A stretch of 64,000 nucleotides of DNA from Tethya wilhelma (GCA_964030475.1 CAXIPT010000001.1:16776899-16840898); one strand, 5' to 3'. Numbered from the stretch's first letter, positions 46,843 to 60,035 are shown. Numbers and translations are program-made. The notes: generated by a model from the letters alone, not told the origin.

Positions 46843-49800
46843 AATCACAGGAGAATGAGCAGCTCAAAACCAAGTTGTCGCAGTGTGAGGTTGAGTTGGA
46901 GGAGATGAAGATCAACAACCATGAGAACGATCTCCTCATAGACCAGATGACGATACAACTGAACGAGAACATCAAGATTAAAGAAGAGTACGACCTTCTG
47001 AGCAAGAAACAGAACAAGACTGACCATGAGTGAGTGCTCTAAATGTAGTAACAATAGTGATTTTTCATCCTTGTATTCATTCTTTTACAGATGTGAGAAG
47101 TGGAAAAGGTTATATCAGAAGTTGAAGAAAGAGTATGACACACTAAAATCAAGTAAAGGTAAGCTACATCATAGATAATCGAGGCTTTTTGCTATAGCCA
47201 CAACTTTACTATGTTGATTTGTCATGCACTGTGAAACATAGCCAACCCATGATGTATTCAGTTGTGAAGCCCTCTACTTACCATTGTTGTCTGCTATTGT
47301 ATTAGGTGTGAGTGGGAGGCTCCATTCCCTGCGCTCTCGCAGGCCCTCTGATGTGTACTCCCTCCCTCCACTGGGCAGTCCTCCATACCAAGGTGGTAGA
47401 AGAGGATCAGACATCGGACCGATACGCTCTCCAGCCAGTGTGTTCTCTCTACCGGTACAGCTGATGCGTCAAAGCTGTAATGACGATCTTTTTCATCTCC
47501 CAAGTGATGAGACAGAACTCCTCCTTGAAGAAGAGAAGAGCAATGGTGGCAATGTTAGTCCTCCATCACTAGAACAGACAAATGGCTTTGAAGATCACGA
47601 TACTATAGAATGGGAGGACTGTACATCGATGCTAAGTGGCAGTGACCTGCTAGCCTCCTCTGCAGATGTAAAGGAGCCACTGGTTAAAGAAGTTTCAAAC
47701 GGAGCCCCCTCCACCCAACACTCACCTTGCGGTAGTGACCTGTCTAACTTCTCTGCAGATGTGAAGAAGGAGCCGATAAGAGAAGCTGTGCCTGTTAAAA
47801 ATGGGTCCATTTCAAGCATCCCCTCCACCCAGCACTCGCCTCATCCCTCTCAAGACTCCAAGCTTCCACCATCAGGGACCATGACAGCTCTGGCAATGAC
47901 ACAATTGGAGTCCCAACTCTTTGGTGAAGAAGGCCTCTCCGATGACAATGACGATGATGATGATAATTTGAGCATCTCTGATTCTAGCTCGTGCTCTAGT
48001 GAATCCAGCCTCTGTAGTGTGGATGACCTTGCTGACCTTCTGAGTGTCAACAAAAATGGACCATCGACCGAAAAGATCCTTTCCAATGGACTGTTGACTG
48101 AGAAGAGTTGTTCCACAGATGGTGTGCAGTCTGTCTGTAAGAGCATGCCGGAACTATCTTTACTCTCTGTCAGTGGAGGAGATGTCTCGTGTTCTGTAAT
48201 GGAAGTTGACTCACCTGAGAATAGTTGTAAGCTGTCAGTAAGCAGTGCCAAGAGTTTGGCTGTTAGTGATGGTGTGTGTCTGTCAGCAGCAAGAATGGAC
48301 GATGGTTGCGGTGAAAAGAGAACCAAAGGTGGACAAAGTGACATTCCATCTAAGAATACATCCATCAGTTGTGATGCTTTGGTAGAGATGGAAACTGAAA
48401 CTAGGGAGAATCAGTTGGAAGTTGAATCACTTCAAACTCAAATGGATACAGATCATCAGCAGCTATGCAGTGATGTCTTTGTGTCAGGAAATGATTCTTT
48501 ATCACTTTCTCACCAACCACCGGCGCCACCAATTTCTTTATCACTTCATATTGAAACAATCGACACAGGTAGACAGCCACCAGTTACTTTAGAAGAGAAT
48601 CAAGAGTTGGTGACCCACGACAGTCAAGAGGCAATGACCCACGGCAGTCAAGAGTTGGTGACCCACGGCAGTCAAGAGTTGGTAACCCACGGCAGTCAAG
48701 AGGTGAACACTCACAGCAGTCAACAGCTTGGTTGTCCTCCCACTGAGAGAGCCACTGCAGCCCAGGAAGACATGTCTTCTAGTACTAGTGTGGACCGTAG
48801 TCAGGTATCCACTGTGGTTGCCTCTCAACAACCAACAAGAATACTACCCCACATTGAAGTGGCAGCTGCAGACACTGCCAGTGGTGAAGACAGCGATGAG
48901 GAACTAGACGTGGCACCGTTCCATTTTGATTTTCAGACCCTCTCTCCAATGCCTCCATCTCCTTACAACTCACGCTCTAGTCTCTACACTCCCCTCTCTC
49001 CCATTCCTCCCACGCCTAGCGACCGACAGCAACAAGCTCTCTCTCCTCTTCCGATATCTCCTCTAAAGACGTTATCTCCACTACCCCAGTCACCGTGCAG
49101 CAGTAGATCGCAAACAGTGGACTCTCCAATTAATGCCCACCAGGAACCATTAGACTCTCGCCTCGAAGCCACAAGTCCTGTGACAATCCCTTGTAATCCG
49201 TCACCATTGCAGTTTGCAGCTGTAGTTCCAAGGGGTGTTCGAACTCCGAAGCCGTGTTGTGTTGAAGTGAACGTAACTGCTTGTGGAGGTGCTTGTAGCC
49301 CCGCCCACTCTCCTGGTGAATCCTCGCCACCAGTGAAACAAAAATTGAGACTATCAGATTCGAGTCCTTTCTCTCCTCCTTTTCAATTTGCAGGAATCAG
49401 TCGACCTTCAGAGGAAACGTGTACTGCCGGTGGAGCTTCAGTTAGCTGTGTCTCACCTCCTACATTTACAGCCACACCTCTGATTCTATCCTCTGATGTT
49501 GAGCAGGCTCTTTGTAGCAACACAGAAGAGAACGTGGCCTCCCTGTCTGGCTCACAAGATAAGGAAGACTTTGATATCTCCTCATTTCTTACTCAAGATG
49601 GTGTACAGATTGAAGAGAGTACATTAGTAAACAATTCTCAGACAGCACCAGCTGTGTCCACACCAGCTGTGTCAAAGACTACAGTGACTGTGGAGACTAG
49701 CAAGAAGATGTCTCCAGACAATAGTGCTACCCATGACACCACTTCACCTTCACTTGTGACAAGTCACAATAAACCCTCTGAAACCCCTCTACCATTTTTT

Positions 49801-52800
49801 GGATCACCATTGACGTCAATGTCCACTGCCAGTGTCTTACCAGAAGTGAATCGCATACTAGTGAAAAAGAATGAAAATGATGAAAATACTATTGAAAGGA
49901 AGGCTGTATTGTCACCTGTTCAAAGTCTTATTGAAGATGGTGAGCTAACTGATAATGATGAAGAGCCTGTGCCTGTCCTTGGTGGCTCTAAGCCTGAAGA
50001 TTTTGATATTTCCTCTTCATTTCTTATTGAAGGCAATGTACAGGTTGAAGAGAGTATATTAGTAAACTCCAGGGACCACTCTCAGACAATAGCAGCTGTG
50101 TCAAATGGTACAGTGACTGTTAATATGAGCAAGAAAATTTCTCCAGACAATAGTGCTACCCATGAAGCCATGCTACCTCCATTTGTGACAGATCACAATA
50201 AAACTTCTCTACCATTTTCAGGATCACCGTTAACATCAGTTGTCTTGCCAGAAGAAAATCATAGGCTGGTGGGAAAAAAGGAAAACAATGAAAGTGCTAT
50301 TGAAAAGATAGCGGTGTTATCATCTGTTGAAAGTCTTATTGAAGATGGTGAGCTAACTGATAATGATGAAGAGCCTGTGCCATCCCTTGATGCCTCTAGG
50401 CCCGAGGATAGTAGTGTTAAGAGAGAAGAAATACCAGTAAAAGAAGCGGATGTTGTGAGTGACTTTCAGGAAGAACAGATGGAGACACTGCAAGAGTCTT
50501 CCAGTGACACTTGTGTTCTGTCCTCTTCAAGTAGTGGCCCAGCCGGTGCCTGTAAGAAGAAGCTTACAAAGAATCAAAAGAAGAAAGCCAAGAGGAATCT
50601 CAAACGGAACAATTCAATCACTACTTCTTCGTTTGACGAGCTGCTGTCATGCTTTAGCTCATCTAAACCACCACCAAGCCAGTCACAGTCTAAACCTTCC
50701 AAGTGTCTCGATGATGCCAAGAAGCTTTCACCACCAAAAAGAACACAAATGAAGAAGGTCCTGCCTGTTACCAGAGGGCTCAGTTCATTGGCTCACCTTA
50801 AGAAGGCTGCTCTTGAGACTAGACATACGTCAAAAGAGCTTAATCTTTCAACAAAGGAGCTTCTTCCGATGAAGATTGAGAAAGAATCCAAACCCATTCC
50901 AATGCAACCACCTCCCCCCAGCACTGATGCTACACCGGTCCATGCACTGCCTGGGTACCAATTGAGATCGAGGGAGGTGGGGTTTTTTGAGAAATATTCT
51001 CGAAAGAGATCAAGGTCTAGTGAAAGTTCTGATAAGTGCACGATTCCTCAAAAGACGAGAAAGAGATGTGACAGTTCCGCTGAGACAAGGACCCCTCTCT
51101 GTGATGATGCTGTAGCTGCTGGAGCAGAAATGGTTGTCCTGGAGACAAACGGGAGTGGAGCCATGTTGGAAGACGACAGCAGTGATGGTATGCATGATCT
51201 ACAGGTTGTAATTGGCGACACTATCGGAGAATCGAAATCCACAAAAACAGCTCATCTTGAGAGTGAACCAGCACCAAGTGCTACCAACTCTCGGCCAACT
51301 ACAGCTAATGACTCTTGTAGGTCTAATGGACTTCAACACAAGCGCCTGGTACGCCAGACAGATGGAGCCACAGGGCAAGAAGAGGACCAGACTCCTGCAA
51401 ATTCACCCACGGGCTTCGAACACACCCCACCAAAGAAGAGCTCTGTCGAAGTCCAAAGCAAACCAATTCCCTCTGTAGCTTCAATCGGCTACGGACAACC
51501 ACAGCTGTCCTCTCCAGCCACACTCAATGGTGAACAAGGTGCCGAACAACTTCCCCAGAATGGTCGCTCCAGTCCCGATGACGATGTTTTTAGTATGTCG
51601 CTTCCGTTGGTTGGAAACACTGGCTCATCACAACAACAGCAGCAACAGCTGCCACCAGGTGCCAGACCACCACCGCCACCAAACCAGTCCCTCTCAACAG
51701 CTCAGCAACAACTGAATGTGTGTATGCAGTGTCAGCTGCCCCTTCCTGATTGGTTGGTGTCTGCCATGACCCAGGTCCAGTCGATGCACGAGCACTGTGC
51801 AGCCTCTGGGAAGGGACTGAGCAAGAAGAAGAGAAGCAACAGTAAGTTGTATAGTGTAGCATGAAATGAAACTAATAGCACACGTGAAAGGTCTGTAAAT
51901 GCACTGTATATTTTTAATGTGTGTGTTCTTTTCTGCAGTGAAAACTCCCATCTTGAAACAGCCTAAACAGAAGACAGTTGATTGTAAGTTCCACACACAA
52001 CATTGCGATTGTTCCACACTGGGTTGAACGTGTTCTCTTTTCTCTTTCTCTGTAGATGTCATGTTGAATTTGGAGCGGATGGTTTGTGGTCATCTTCACC
52101 TCTCTGCCTTGATCGCAATGTTCACCAATACACGAAATGTGCCCAACCTACCAGAGCTGATTCAGGCCACAATGAGGGTGAGCATTAAATAGAATAACAT
52201 ACCAAAGAGTTAAACCTTTTTCTACCCGTATATCTAGGCGGGATTTAGTGTAGGGGTACGCTACTGTAAATCTTGATATTTTTGAATAAAAAATATTCTT
52301 ACTGCAACATTATGCAGCCCACTAACTACTGTATTTAAATTTTTCGTGTGTTTAACACTGTGACCCAAGTATACAAAGTTTCAACTGATTTTTCCACACA
52401 CACATACATTATTCATGATCCAGTTTCTTCTTGAAAGTTACAACCCAAAGACAGAACATGTTGTGTCTCTCTACCACTCCCTTTGCGATGCCGTGAGATC
52501 GAACCCAGCTGCCCTCATCCCCTCCTCCGGCTCCTTCCCTCCCTCTCTGCTCCGACCAGAGTGTCAGCTGGTGGCTCTGTTTGCTCACATTTGTAGGATG
52601 AGCCCACCACTGGCTGCAGTGCTGACAGAGCTGAACAAGGCACTCTACATGGCCATTCTTCGACCCAACTTGAAGTTTCAGCCTCTAGGCCCAAGGATAG
52701 TAGTGCTAAGAGAGAAGAAATACCAGTAAAAGAAGCGGATGTTGTGAGTGACTTTCAGGAAGAACAGATGGAGACACTGCGAGAGTCTTCCAGTGACACT

Positions 52801-55800
52801 TGTGTTCTGTCCTCTTCAAGTAGTGGCCAAGCCGGTGCCTGTAGAAAGAAGCTTACAAAGAATCAAAAGAAGAAAGCCAAAAGGAATCTCAAACGGAACA
52901 ATTTAATGACTACTTCTTCGTTTGACCAGCTGCTGTCATGCTTTAGCTCATCTAAACCACCACCAAGCCAGTCACAGTCTAAACCTACCAAGTGTCTCGA
53001 TGATGCCAAGAAGCTTTCACCACCAAAAAGAACACAAATGAAGAAGGTCCTGCCTGTTACCAGAGGGCTCAGTTCGTTGGCTCACCTTAAGAAGGCTCCT
53101 CTTGAGACTAGACATTCCTCAAAAGAGCTTAAAAATCTTTCAACAAAGGAGCTTCTTTCGATGAAGATTGAGAAAGAACCCAAACCCATTCCAATGCAAC
53201 CACCTCCCCCCAGCACTGATACCACACCGGTCCATGCACTGCCTGGGTACCAATTGAGATCGAGGGAGGTGGGGTTTTTTGAGAAATATTCTCGAAAGAG
53301 ATCAAGGTCTAGCGAAAGTTCTGATAAGTGCACGATTCCTCAAAAGACAAGAAAGAGATGTGACAGTTCCACTGAGACAAGGACTCCTTTCCGTGATGAT
53401 GCTGTAGCTGCTGGAGCAGAAATGGTTGTCCTGGAGTCAAACGGGAATGGAGCCATGTTGGAAGATGACAGCAGTGATGGTATGGATGATCTACAGGTTG
53501 TAATTGACGACACTATTGGAGAATCGAAATCCACAAAAACAGCTCATCTTGAGAGTGAACCAGCACCAAGTGCTACCAACTCTCGGCCAAATATTAATGA
53601 CTCTTGTAGGTCTAATGGACTTCAACACAAGCGCCTGGTACGCCAGACAGATGGAGCCACAGGGCAAGAAGAGGACCAGACTCCTGCAAATTCACCCACG
53701 GGCTTCGAACACACCCCACCAAAGAAGAGCTCTGTCGAAGTCCAAAGCAAACCAATTCCCTCTGTAGCTTCAATCGGCTACGGACAACCACAGCTGTCCT
53801 CTCCAGCCACACTCAATGGTGAACAAGGTGCCGAACAACTTCCCCAGAATGGTCGCTCCAGTCCCGATGACGATGTTTTTAGTATGTCGCTTCCGTTGGT
53901 TGGAAACACTGGCTCATCACAACAACAGCAGCAACAGCTGCCACCAGGTGCCAGACCACCACCGCCACCAAACCAGTCCCTCTCAACAGCTCAGCAACAA
54001 CTGAATGTGTGTATGCAGTGTCAGCTGCCCCTTCCTGATTGGTTGGTGTCTGCCATGACCCAGGTCCAGTCGATGCACGAGCACTGTGCAGCCTCTGGGA
54101 AGGGACTGAGCAAGAAGAAGAGAAGCAACAGTAAGTTGTATAGTGTAGCATGAAATGAAACTAATAGCACACGTGAAAGGTCTGTAAATGCACTGTATAT
54201 TTTTAATGTGTGTGTTCTTTTCTGCAGTGAAAACTCCCATCTTGAAACAGCCTAAACAGAAGACAGTTGATTGTAAGTTCCACACACAACATTGCGATTG
54301 TTCCACACTGGGTTGAACGTGTTCTCTTTTCTCTTTCTCTGTAGATGTCATGTTGAATTTGGAGCGGATGGTTTGTGGTCATCTTCACCTCTCTGCCTTG
54401 ATCGCAATGTTCACCAATACACGAAATGTGCCCAACCTACCAGAGCTGATTCAGGCCACAATGAGGGTGAGCATTAAATAGAATAACATACCAAAGAGTT
54501 AAACCTTTTTCTACCCGTATATCTAGGCGGGATTTAGTGTAGGGGTACGCTACTGTAAATCTTGATATTTTTGAATAAAAAATATTCTTACTGCAACATT
54601 ATGCAGCCCACTAACTACTGTATTTAAATTTTTCGTGTGTTTAACACTGTGACCCAAGTATACAAAGTTTCAACTGATTTTTCCACACACACATACATTA
54701 TTCATGATCCAGTTTCTTCTTGAAAGTTACAACCCAAAGACAGAACATGTTGTGTCTCTCTACCACTCCCTTTGCGATGCCGTGAGATCGAACCCAGCTG
54801 CCCTCATCCCCTCCTCCGGCTCCTTCCCTCCCTCTCTGCTCCGACCAGAGTGTCAGCTGGTGGCTCTGTTTGCTCACATTTGTAGGATGAGCCCACCACT
54901 GGCTGCAGTGCTGACAGAGCTGAACAAGGCACTCTACATGGCCATTCTTCGACCCAACTTGAAGTTTCATAAATTGGCAGCTTTGATGTAAGTAGTTTGA
55001 TAAATTTATATTTGGCCAGCAAGCACTGCATGGAGTACAATAATGCCTAAATGTTGATTGCCTGCATGTGTGTAACTACATATATTCACTTTCACACACA
55101 CTTACACATACACACACACACTCACTCACTCATACAGTCGTTTGTTCACTGCCATCTGTCGTCTCCAAGGAGACAGAGAAAGGCTCCTCTTTCTCTGTTT
55201 TGATCTGGTCAAGAAGCCTCTCCAGCACCACGAACTCCCAGTCATAGCAGGCGTGGCCAGTGTGTGGCCCCTCCCTCTTTCCAGGAAGGAGGGTGTCCGT
55301 CTGTTTATCAACCCCAGTCGTCTATCGTGCCAGGCTCTGGAGCAGCAGGTGCTGAGCTACACCCTGGAGGTGGTGGTGATGAGAATGTTCAACTCACACA
55401 AGGCAAAGCACGATTCAGTAAGTACTGTGTTAATATGCCTGTAATACCATTAATTGGGAGAAATTTCCTTATGCTTTACAAATACACTGCACATTGCGAC
55501 AGGAATGAATTTTAATACAATTTTTTCTCCCGTTTGAATGGAGTTTTACTGATTTACAGACGTCCAGTATGATATGTAGCTGCATGCGTATTTAAACTTG
55601 ATCCTAGGTCACTGGGAGTAGGGATATTGCTAGTATGATGAATTGCATCTGTATATGCATTTTTATGCAGGTCTATAAACAACTAGATTATTCTGGAAAC
55701 TTGTTTTTTTTCTCTCCTCCCTTTAGTTTCCAAAGAACATGTACAGCCTGTGTCACTGGAGCTCCATTGGTAGCCTTACTCAAGTGAACACCCTCACAGA

Positions 55801-56523
55801 AGCACTCGTGCAAATCCTTAGGACGAGCAAGTTGGTCTACGTTGATTCTCTCCCTCCTGACCACGCCCCTTGGAGACGACCTTGTCCAAGTGTCCTAGCG
55901 TATCACATCGTCCAATCCTTCAGACTGTTGACCTACCAGCTAGGGTGGGTGTGGACAAATGACTCTCTAATTAGAGCACACCTTTGGCCCCTCCTCCAAC
56001 AGTGGAACAAGGAGAGGGATTCTGTGAGGGAAGCTGCTGTTGCGTGCACACTCAGGCTCATCGGTAAGTCATTGTTGCGGCTATCACTCTGAGTATTTAG
56101 CTGCTCTTAATCTAAGCTGTTGCCATATCTATCATGTCTTGTTCAAATTCATACTTTCCGAATGTTTTCCTCATCTTTACAGGGTTTGTCTCAAAGCAGG
56201 ATCTCAACAATGAGACTGGTTCCCAGTCCATCTCCCAGCTACAGAGGATGCTAAAAGCACTGATCCCTAAGAATGGAACACAGCCCGGCAGTAACCCCAC
56301 AGCCTCTAAGAAGTTCCCATTTCACATCCAACTAGCTGCCATCGATTCTCTGTTTGAACTTTGTCCTTCTTCTCATCCCAACACCACGAGTGTGATGGAG
56401 TGTGTGAAAGCGTGGCTTCAAGCTCTCTCTTCTCTGCCGTGTGGAGCGGTGCTGATGAAAGAGTTTGAACCACAGTTTAGAGAATGTGCTAAGCATGTTG
56501 CAACAAGTGCCTTGCAGGAGTGA
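46086..56523 (+). CDS. ICE1: ICE1 (KIAA0947), scaffold of the little elongation complex
   Basis: ICE1 helps assemble the little elongation complex with ELL for Pol II transcription of small nuclear RNA genes in the nucleus. Exons 46086-46181, 46293-46369, 46450-46588, 46851-47029 and 47091-47158 encode an N-terminal coiled coil (NFMALKKKIINTDELIKRYR ... VELEEMKINNHENDLLIDQM). The giant exon 47306-51841 encodes about 1,500 residues of Ser/Pro/acid-rich disordered sequence. C-terminal exons (54713-54987, 55138-55417, 55727-56063 and 56183-56523, plus short exons before them) encode the conserved helical domain (CPSVLAYHIVQSFRLLTYQL, GWVWTNDSLIRAHLWPLLQQ, HIQLAAIDSLFELCPSSHP), ending ALQE-stop. 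A 2,289-base tandem duplication inside the gene (50392-54969) breaks the simple exon chain: the first copy of the exon starting 52424 runs into a duplicated piece out of frame. Skipping from 51841 to 54228 would keep a whole product. Confidence 0.87.
48601..48730 (+). repeat. Short tandem protein repeat in ICE1 (8-residue unit)
   Basis: About five units of 24 bases encoding QELVTHGS and variants (QEAMTHGS, QEVNTHSS), inside the disordered part of the large exon. Confidence 0.9.
49555..50412 (+). repeat. Internal protein duplication in ICE1 (about 140 residues, two units)
   Basis: Both units run from EDFDISS through EESxLVN, SKKxSPDNSATH and GSPLTS to SLIEDGELTDNDEEPVP. The second unit starts near 49995. 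The ends are better kept than the middle, so the acidic EDGELTDNDEEP part is likely the constrained motif. Confidence 0.88.
50392..52680 (+). repeat. ICE1 tandem duplication, first copy (2,289 bases)
   Basis: Covers the end of the large exon, two small exons (51939-51983, 52056-52177) and most of the exon starting at 52424. Its end fuses directly to the start of the second copy (tgaagtttca|gcctctaggc). There the frame reads QPLGPRIVVLREKKYQ and stops. Confidence 0.93.
52681..54969 (+). repeat. ICE1 tandem duplication, second copy (2,289 bases)
   Basis: From about base 910 of the unit to its end it appears identical to the first copy, introns included. The first ~910 bases carry scattered substitutions and two small indels (KNLSTKELL for NLSTKELL; NINDS for TTANDS). 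After 54969 it continues into the remaining ICE1 exons. Confidence 0.93.
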
Positions 56524-56708
56524 GTGATTCCAACCATAGATCTTTTAGATTTGTCATTTGAGTATAGAAATTTATATTTAATGATTATAAAGATGAAATA
56601 TTTATAAGAAATGAATGTAAAAGAGGATAATGTATAGTGTGCATGAAGCCAATTTTGAAGCAAGACTTAATAGTACAATATGGTGACGTGGTACTGTAAC
56701 AATGAATA
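56524..56708. other. Convergent gap between ICE1 and PAXX
   Basis: Only 185 AT-rich bases separate the two stop codons. Transcripts of the two genes probably overlap at their 3' ends. Confidence 0.6.
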
Positions 56709-57703
56709 CTAACTGTCATCATCTCCAAATACCACGCCTGTAGCTTTCTTTCGCCTGAAAAATGACAACAAAAGTTGTACATAAACAAATTTTTAATATC
56801 GGCAATCATTTGTTCACCTCTTACTGCTGGGATTGACTAGACTGGCCCCGACTGCCTTCTTCGGTCTACTGGCAGCTGCCCTGCTACTGCTTCTGGTGGT
56901 GACGTCTGCAAACAGCGGCTGATCTGGTGTCTTTTGCTTGAGTGCTTCAGCAAGATCCTTCTCACAAACTGTATGCATCGACAGCAATGAATGCGCAATG
57001 GAAGAATGTTTTTACATACTGTTACATACACACTGTGCAAGACTTTGAAGAGAATTTCACCTTTAAGTTTTGTCTTTGAGTCCTGTAGCTCGGTCCACAC
57101 AGAGAAGAGGAGTGTCTTCATCTCTAGCCTCCTCTCAGCTGCTGCCACTTCAAACAGACTGAACTCCACCTGCTCCGAGGGACACTTGAGGCAGAGGGTT
57201 AGTCTGTCGGGTAGCTTGAGCAGCTGGACATCCCCATTGGCAAGAGTGTGGCTGAACAATGAGGGAACGAGTGCTTTCAATGTAGAGAATGACTATAAAA
57301 ATAGAAAGCCTTCACCTCAGATCTGATAGGTATCCACTCTCTCCTCTTTCACGAGAATATTCCTTCTGTATAAAATAAGTGTGCACAACTTGAGACATAT
57401 GATCTTTCTAGTATGCCAAAACTCACCACATCTTGTTCACTGAGTCCAACTTGCCACACATCCACTCCATCTGAAACACTGCACAAGTTTGTATGAATTA
57501 ATATCATGCATAATTTGCCAAATTATGATACTTAGTCTATCCACAGCTTCATACCCGATCAGCCATTGAGCATCAACTTCAGAGAACCTTGTGGAGCAGA
57601 GGTACTTCTGTGAGCCGATCTCCACGTCTCTGAGCAGGCCAAGACAGTTGGCAGCTTCTAGAGTACTCTTGAACTTACTCATAGTTACTGATGTCATAAC
57701 CAC
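56709..57703 (-). CDS. PAXX: PAXX-like non-homologous end-joining factor
   Basis: PAXX is an XRCC4/XLF paralogue that binds Ku and stabilises end joining in the nucleus. The gene is split in at least five short exons on the minus strand. The first is MSKFKSTLEAANCLGLLRD ... KYLCSTRF (start 57682 or 57703), then GVDVWQVGLSEQDV (matching the TDAAELW region), RGESGYLSDLR, a beta/coiled segment LLKLPDRLTLCLKCPSEQVE then FSLFEVAAAERRLEMKTLLF, and SVWTELQDSKTKL. The C-terminal tail is diagnostic: GASLVNPSSK then, across an intron, RKKATGVVFGDDDS-stop (56709). It mirrors the Ku-binding tail of vertebrate PAXX (SLINP...KKPAGGVDFDE). Exon borders in the middle are approximate. It sits tail to tail with ICE1 and just downstream of BROX. 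Confidence 0.75.
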
Positions 57704-57832
57704 ACCCCCAAATTAATAAAAAAATCTTAATAACATACACATAACACATACAATATTATCATTGTAAGCTAATGACAGTCACATAATTCGTAAACAAAGA
57801 GTGTTTTTTTGGAAATAAAATATTGTGCAGTT
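57704..57832. other. Short gap between PAXX and BROX
   Basis: 129 AT-rich bases. The PAXX promoter must lie here or inside the 3' end of BROX. A plus-strand ggaaataaaata at 57810-57822 is on the wrong strand to serve as the BROX poly(A) signal. Confidence 0.4.
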
Positions 57833-57966
57833 TCATGATACAACACAGCCAGACTTGGTTTGGGGTTGTGGAATTTTACCGGGTGCAATATCAGGTTCAG
57901 GAATGGGTTTAATCTCCTCGTGCGATGCTGAACTCTGCAAATAGAAATAACAAATAAATATTAGTG

Positions 57967-57997
<31 letters not shown>

Positions 57998-58224
57998 AAG
58001 CAAGCTTGTGCCATGTGTAAAGATGAAAGAATTGATGGCTCCCTCCTTACCTTGGTGTCATACTTCTCGCTGTTTTCTGCGGCGACCTCAAAGGCCTTGT
58101 AGGACTCCTCTGTCCAGAGTGGGTGGTGAGGAGGGAGAGCAAAGTCCTCAGGAGTGGCGAGACCATACACTTGGTGCTTCTCCAGCTCTGGCAATTCTGC
58201 TGGGATCTTGTGATAGTAGCTATG

Positions 58225-58256
<32 letters not shown>

Positions 58257-60035
58257 AGATAGAGAGTGTTCCACAATAAAAACTAAGCTGCCATGGTTAG
58301 AACTGTGTTTTCAGTTTTCCTTCGACAAGGATGGTTCTACTAGATGCAATAAAAGCAGGAAACTGAAAATTCACCACTTAAGGTGCTCACAACTTACAGC
58401 TAATGTTACTATGTGTGTAGTTAACATGACACACACGTGTAGTGACAGTCAACCTACATGAATCCATTCTCTCTAGTGGCCTTGTCCAAGTTAAGTTTGA
58501 CCAAGGGTGCCAACTTCTGGAAGAATGGATGCCTCTCAGGTCTGGCTATGGTCCCAGCTCCCTTCACTCTTGCATACCTTTCACACAGTTTGGTAGCTTT
58601 GTCACACACTGTAGGGATATTGATAGGGAGGCTGAAATGGCACATGACAGCATGACAAGAGAGTGCATGAGCTTAGAACTGACATGCTTGACAGTGTTGC
58701 AGCACTCTAATGGAGTCTCCACATTTCTCCTGTGCCAACAAATCTTGGCCAAAGAAGCAGTATGCCTGGTATGAGAGAGAGTGTGTGTGTGTGTGTACAT
58801 GTGCATGGTACACACATCTACTAGTCACATGTGAAGTATCGTACGTATGATTCATAGAAGGATGCTTTTAGCAGTAGATAGTGAGACCACTTGTTGAATT
58901 GTACTGGATCCAAAGTTTTCAATGCATCACCTACACAATGTGAAAATGACTCAAAATCACATTCACAAACAAACAAACAAACAAACAAACAAACAAAAGC
59001 TCACAAGCTTGATTAAAGATGGTAGCAGTCTCAATCGCCAGTGATGACACAACCGATGGTTTATGACCCAACTCCAATGCTCTGCCGAGGGTGATCTCCT
59101 GAGCTTCAGCTTGAGACTGGTAAGCATAAGCTTCCACGACACGTGAATCAAAGTCCACACCTTTCTCCGTGGTGGCTGGCAACTTGGGAAGAAGATTGTC
59201 TTTGACGTGAAGGAACATGCCAGCAGCCAGCTTGAGACTGCGATGGATCTCCTTGGCTTCCTCCAGAGAGATGCTGGAGAAAGAAATATTAAAAATCAAG
59301 AGATGGACACCATTGTATAAATAGAGAGAGTTAGAGTAACAGAAAGCAAGAGAGATAGAACAAGAGAGAGAAATGTATCTAGATAATTATGGGGTGTAGT
59401 TCAGAACAGGTGTTTTATTTGCAAGTGTACCTGTCAGAAGTGGCCATGTTTGCTGCATGTTTGGAGTGCCATATTGCCATCTGCATGACGACTGAAATTA
59501 CCTCAAACCAAGCATCTGTCTGGACACTGCAAAAACAACATCACACAGCACTATCACTACACAGCCAGCTGCCACACCACTGAGAGCCAATATTATACAT
59601 ATGACACCATCCACACTGACAGCACAAATACATTTATAGAAATGTATCAAGCCATACAGTACCTTGGAGTTCTTCCCCCTAGTGTATTGGTCCACTTGAA
59701 GGTGGTCATTGTCCTCAGCTTGCTCTCTCCTCCTTCTGGTGCATCTACTAGACCTCGAAGGAGACCAAGGTACTCTGTGAAGGCTACTGTCATTTCATCC
59801 ACATTGGTTGTCTGCTTGGAAATGAGATCCAGGAAATGTGTACGACTGGCCTTCAGCTGGCTAGATGGTGGTGAATATGTGAAGGAGGAGGTTTAATGTG
59901 TGTTGAATATTCATGAGGTATTGGAACATACGTGATGATCTCCTTGCATTTGTCTCCCTTCCCTGACTTTTGGAGTGCCTCAAACTTCAAAGGTACAGTA
60001 GCTTTGAGAGGATTGCGATGAAACCAGTGAGCCAT
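57833..60035 (-). CDS. BROX: BROX, BRO1-domain protein with C-terminal CAAX box
   Basis: BROX binds ESCRT-III (CHMP4/5) through its BRO1 domain and is farnesylated, placing it at membranes including the nuclear envelope. Exons on the minus strand give the start MAHWFHRNPLKATVPLKFEA (60035). They continue with the BRO1 core: SLEEAKEIHRSLKLAAGMFL; GVDFDSRVVEAYAYQSQAEA then QEITLGRALELGHKPSVVSS; and FFQKLAPLVKLNLDKATREN then GFM. The tail reads LPELEKHQVYGLATPEDFAL and KPIPEPDIAPGKI, and ends KSGCVVS-stop (57833-57835). CVVS is a proper CAAX motif, and Ser at the last place favours farnesylation, as in the vertebrate protein. A TATG microsatellite lies in an intron (58219-58254). It is head to head with PARP1, about 250 bases apart. 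Confidence 0.9.

Noticed and set aside
51842..51864. In-frame end SKLYSVA after the ICE1 large exon as the true C-terminus
   Set aside because: A canonical donor (gtaagt) lies at 51842 and conserved ICE1 exons follow, so this is intron read-through.
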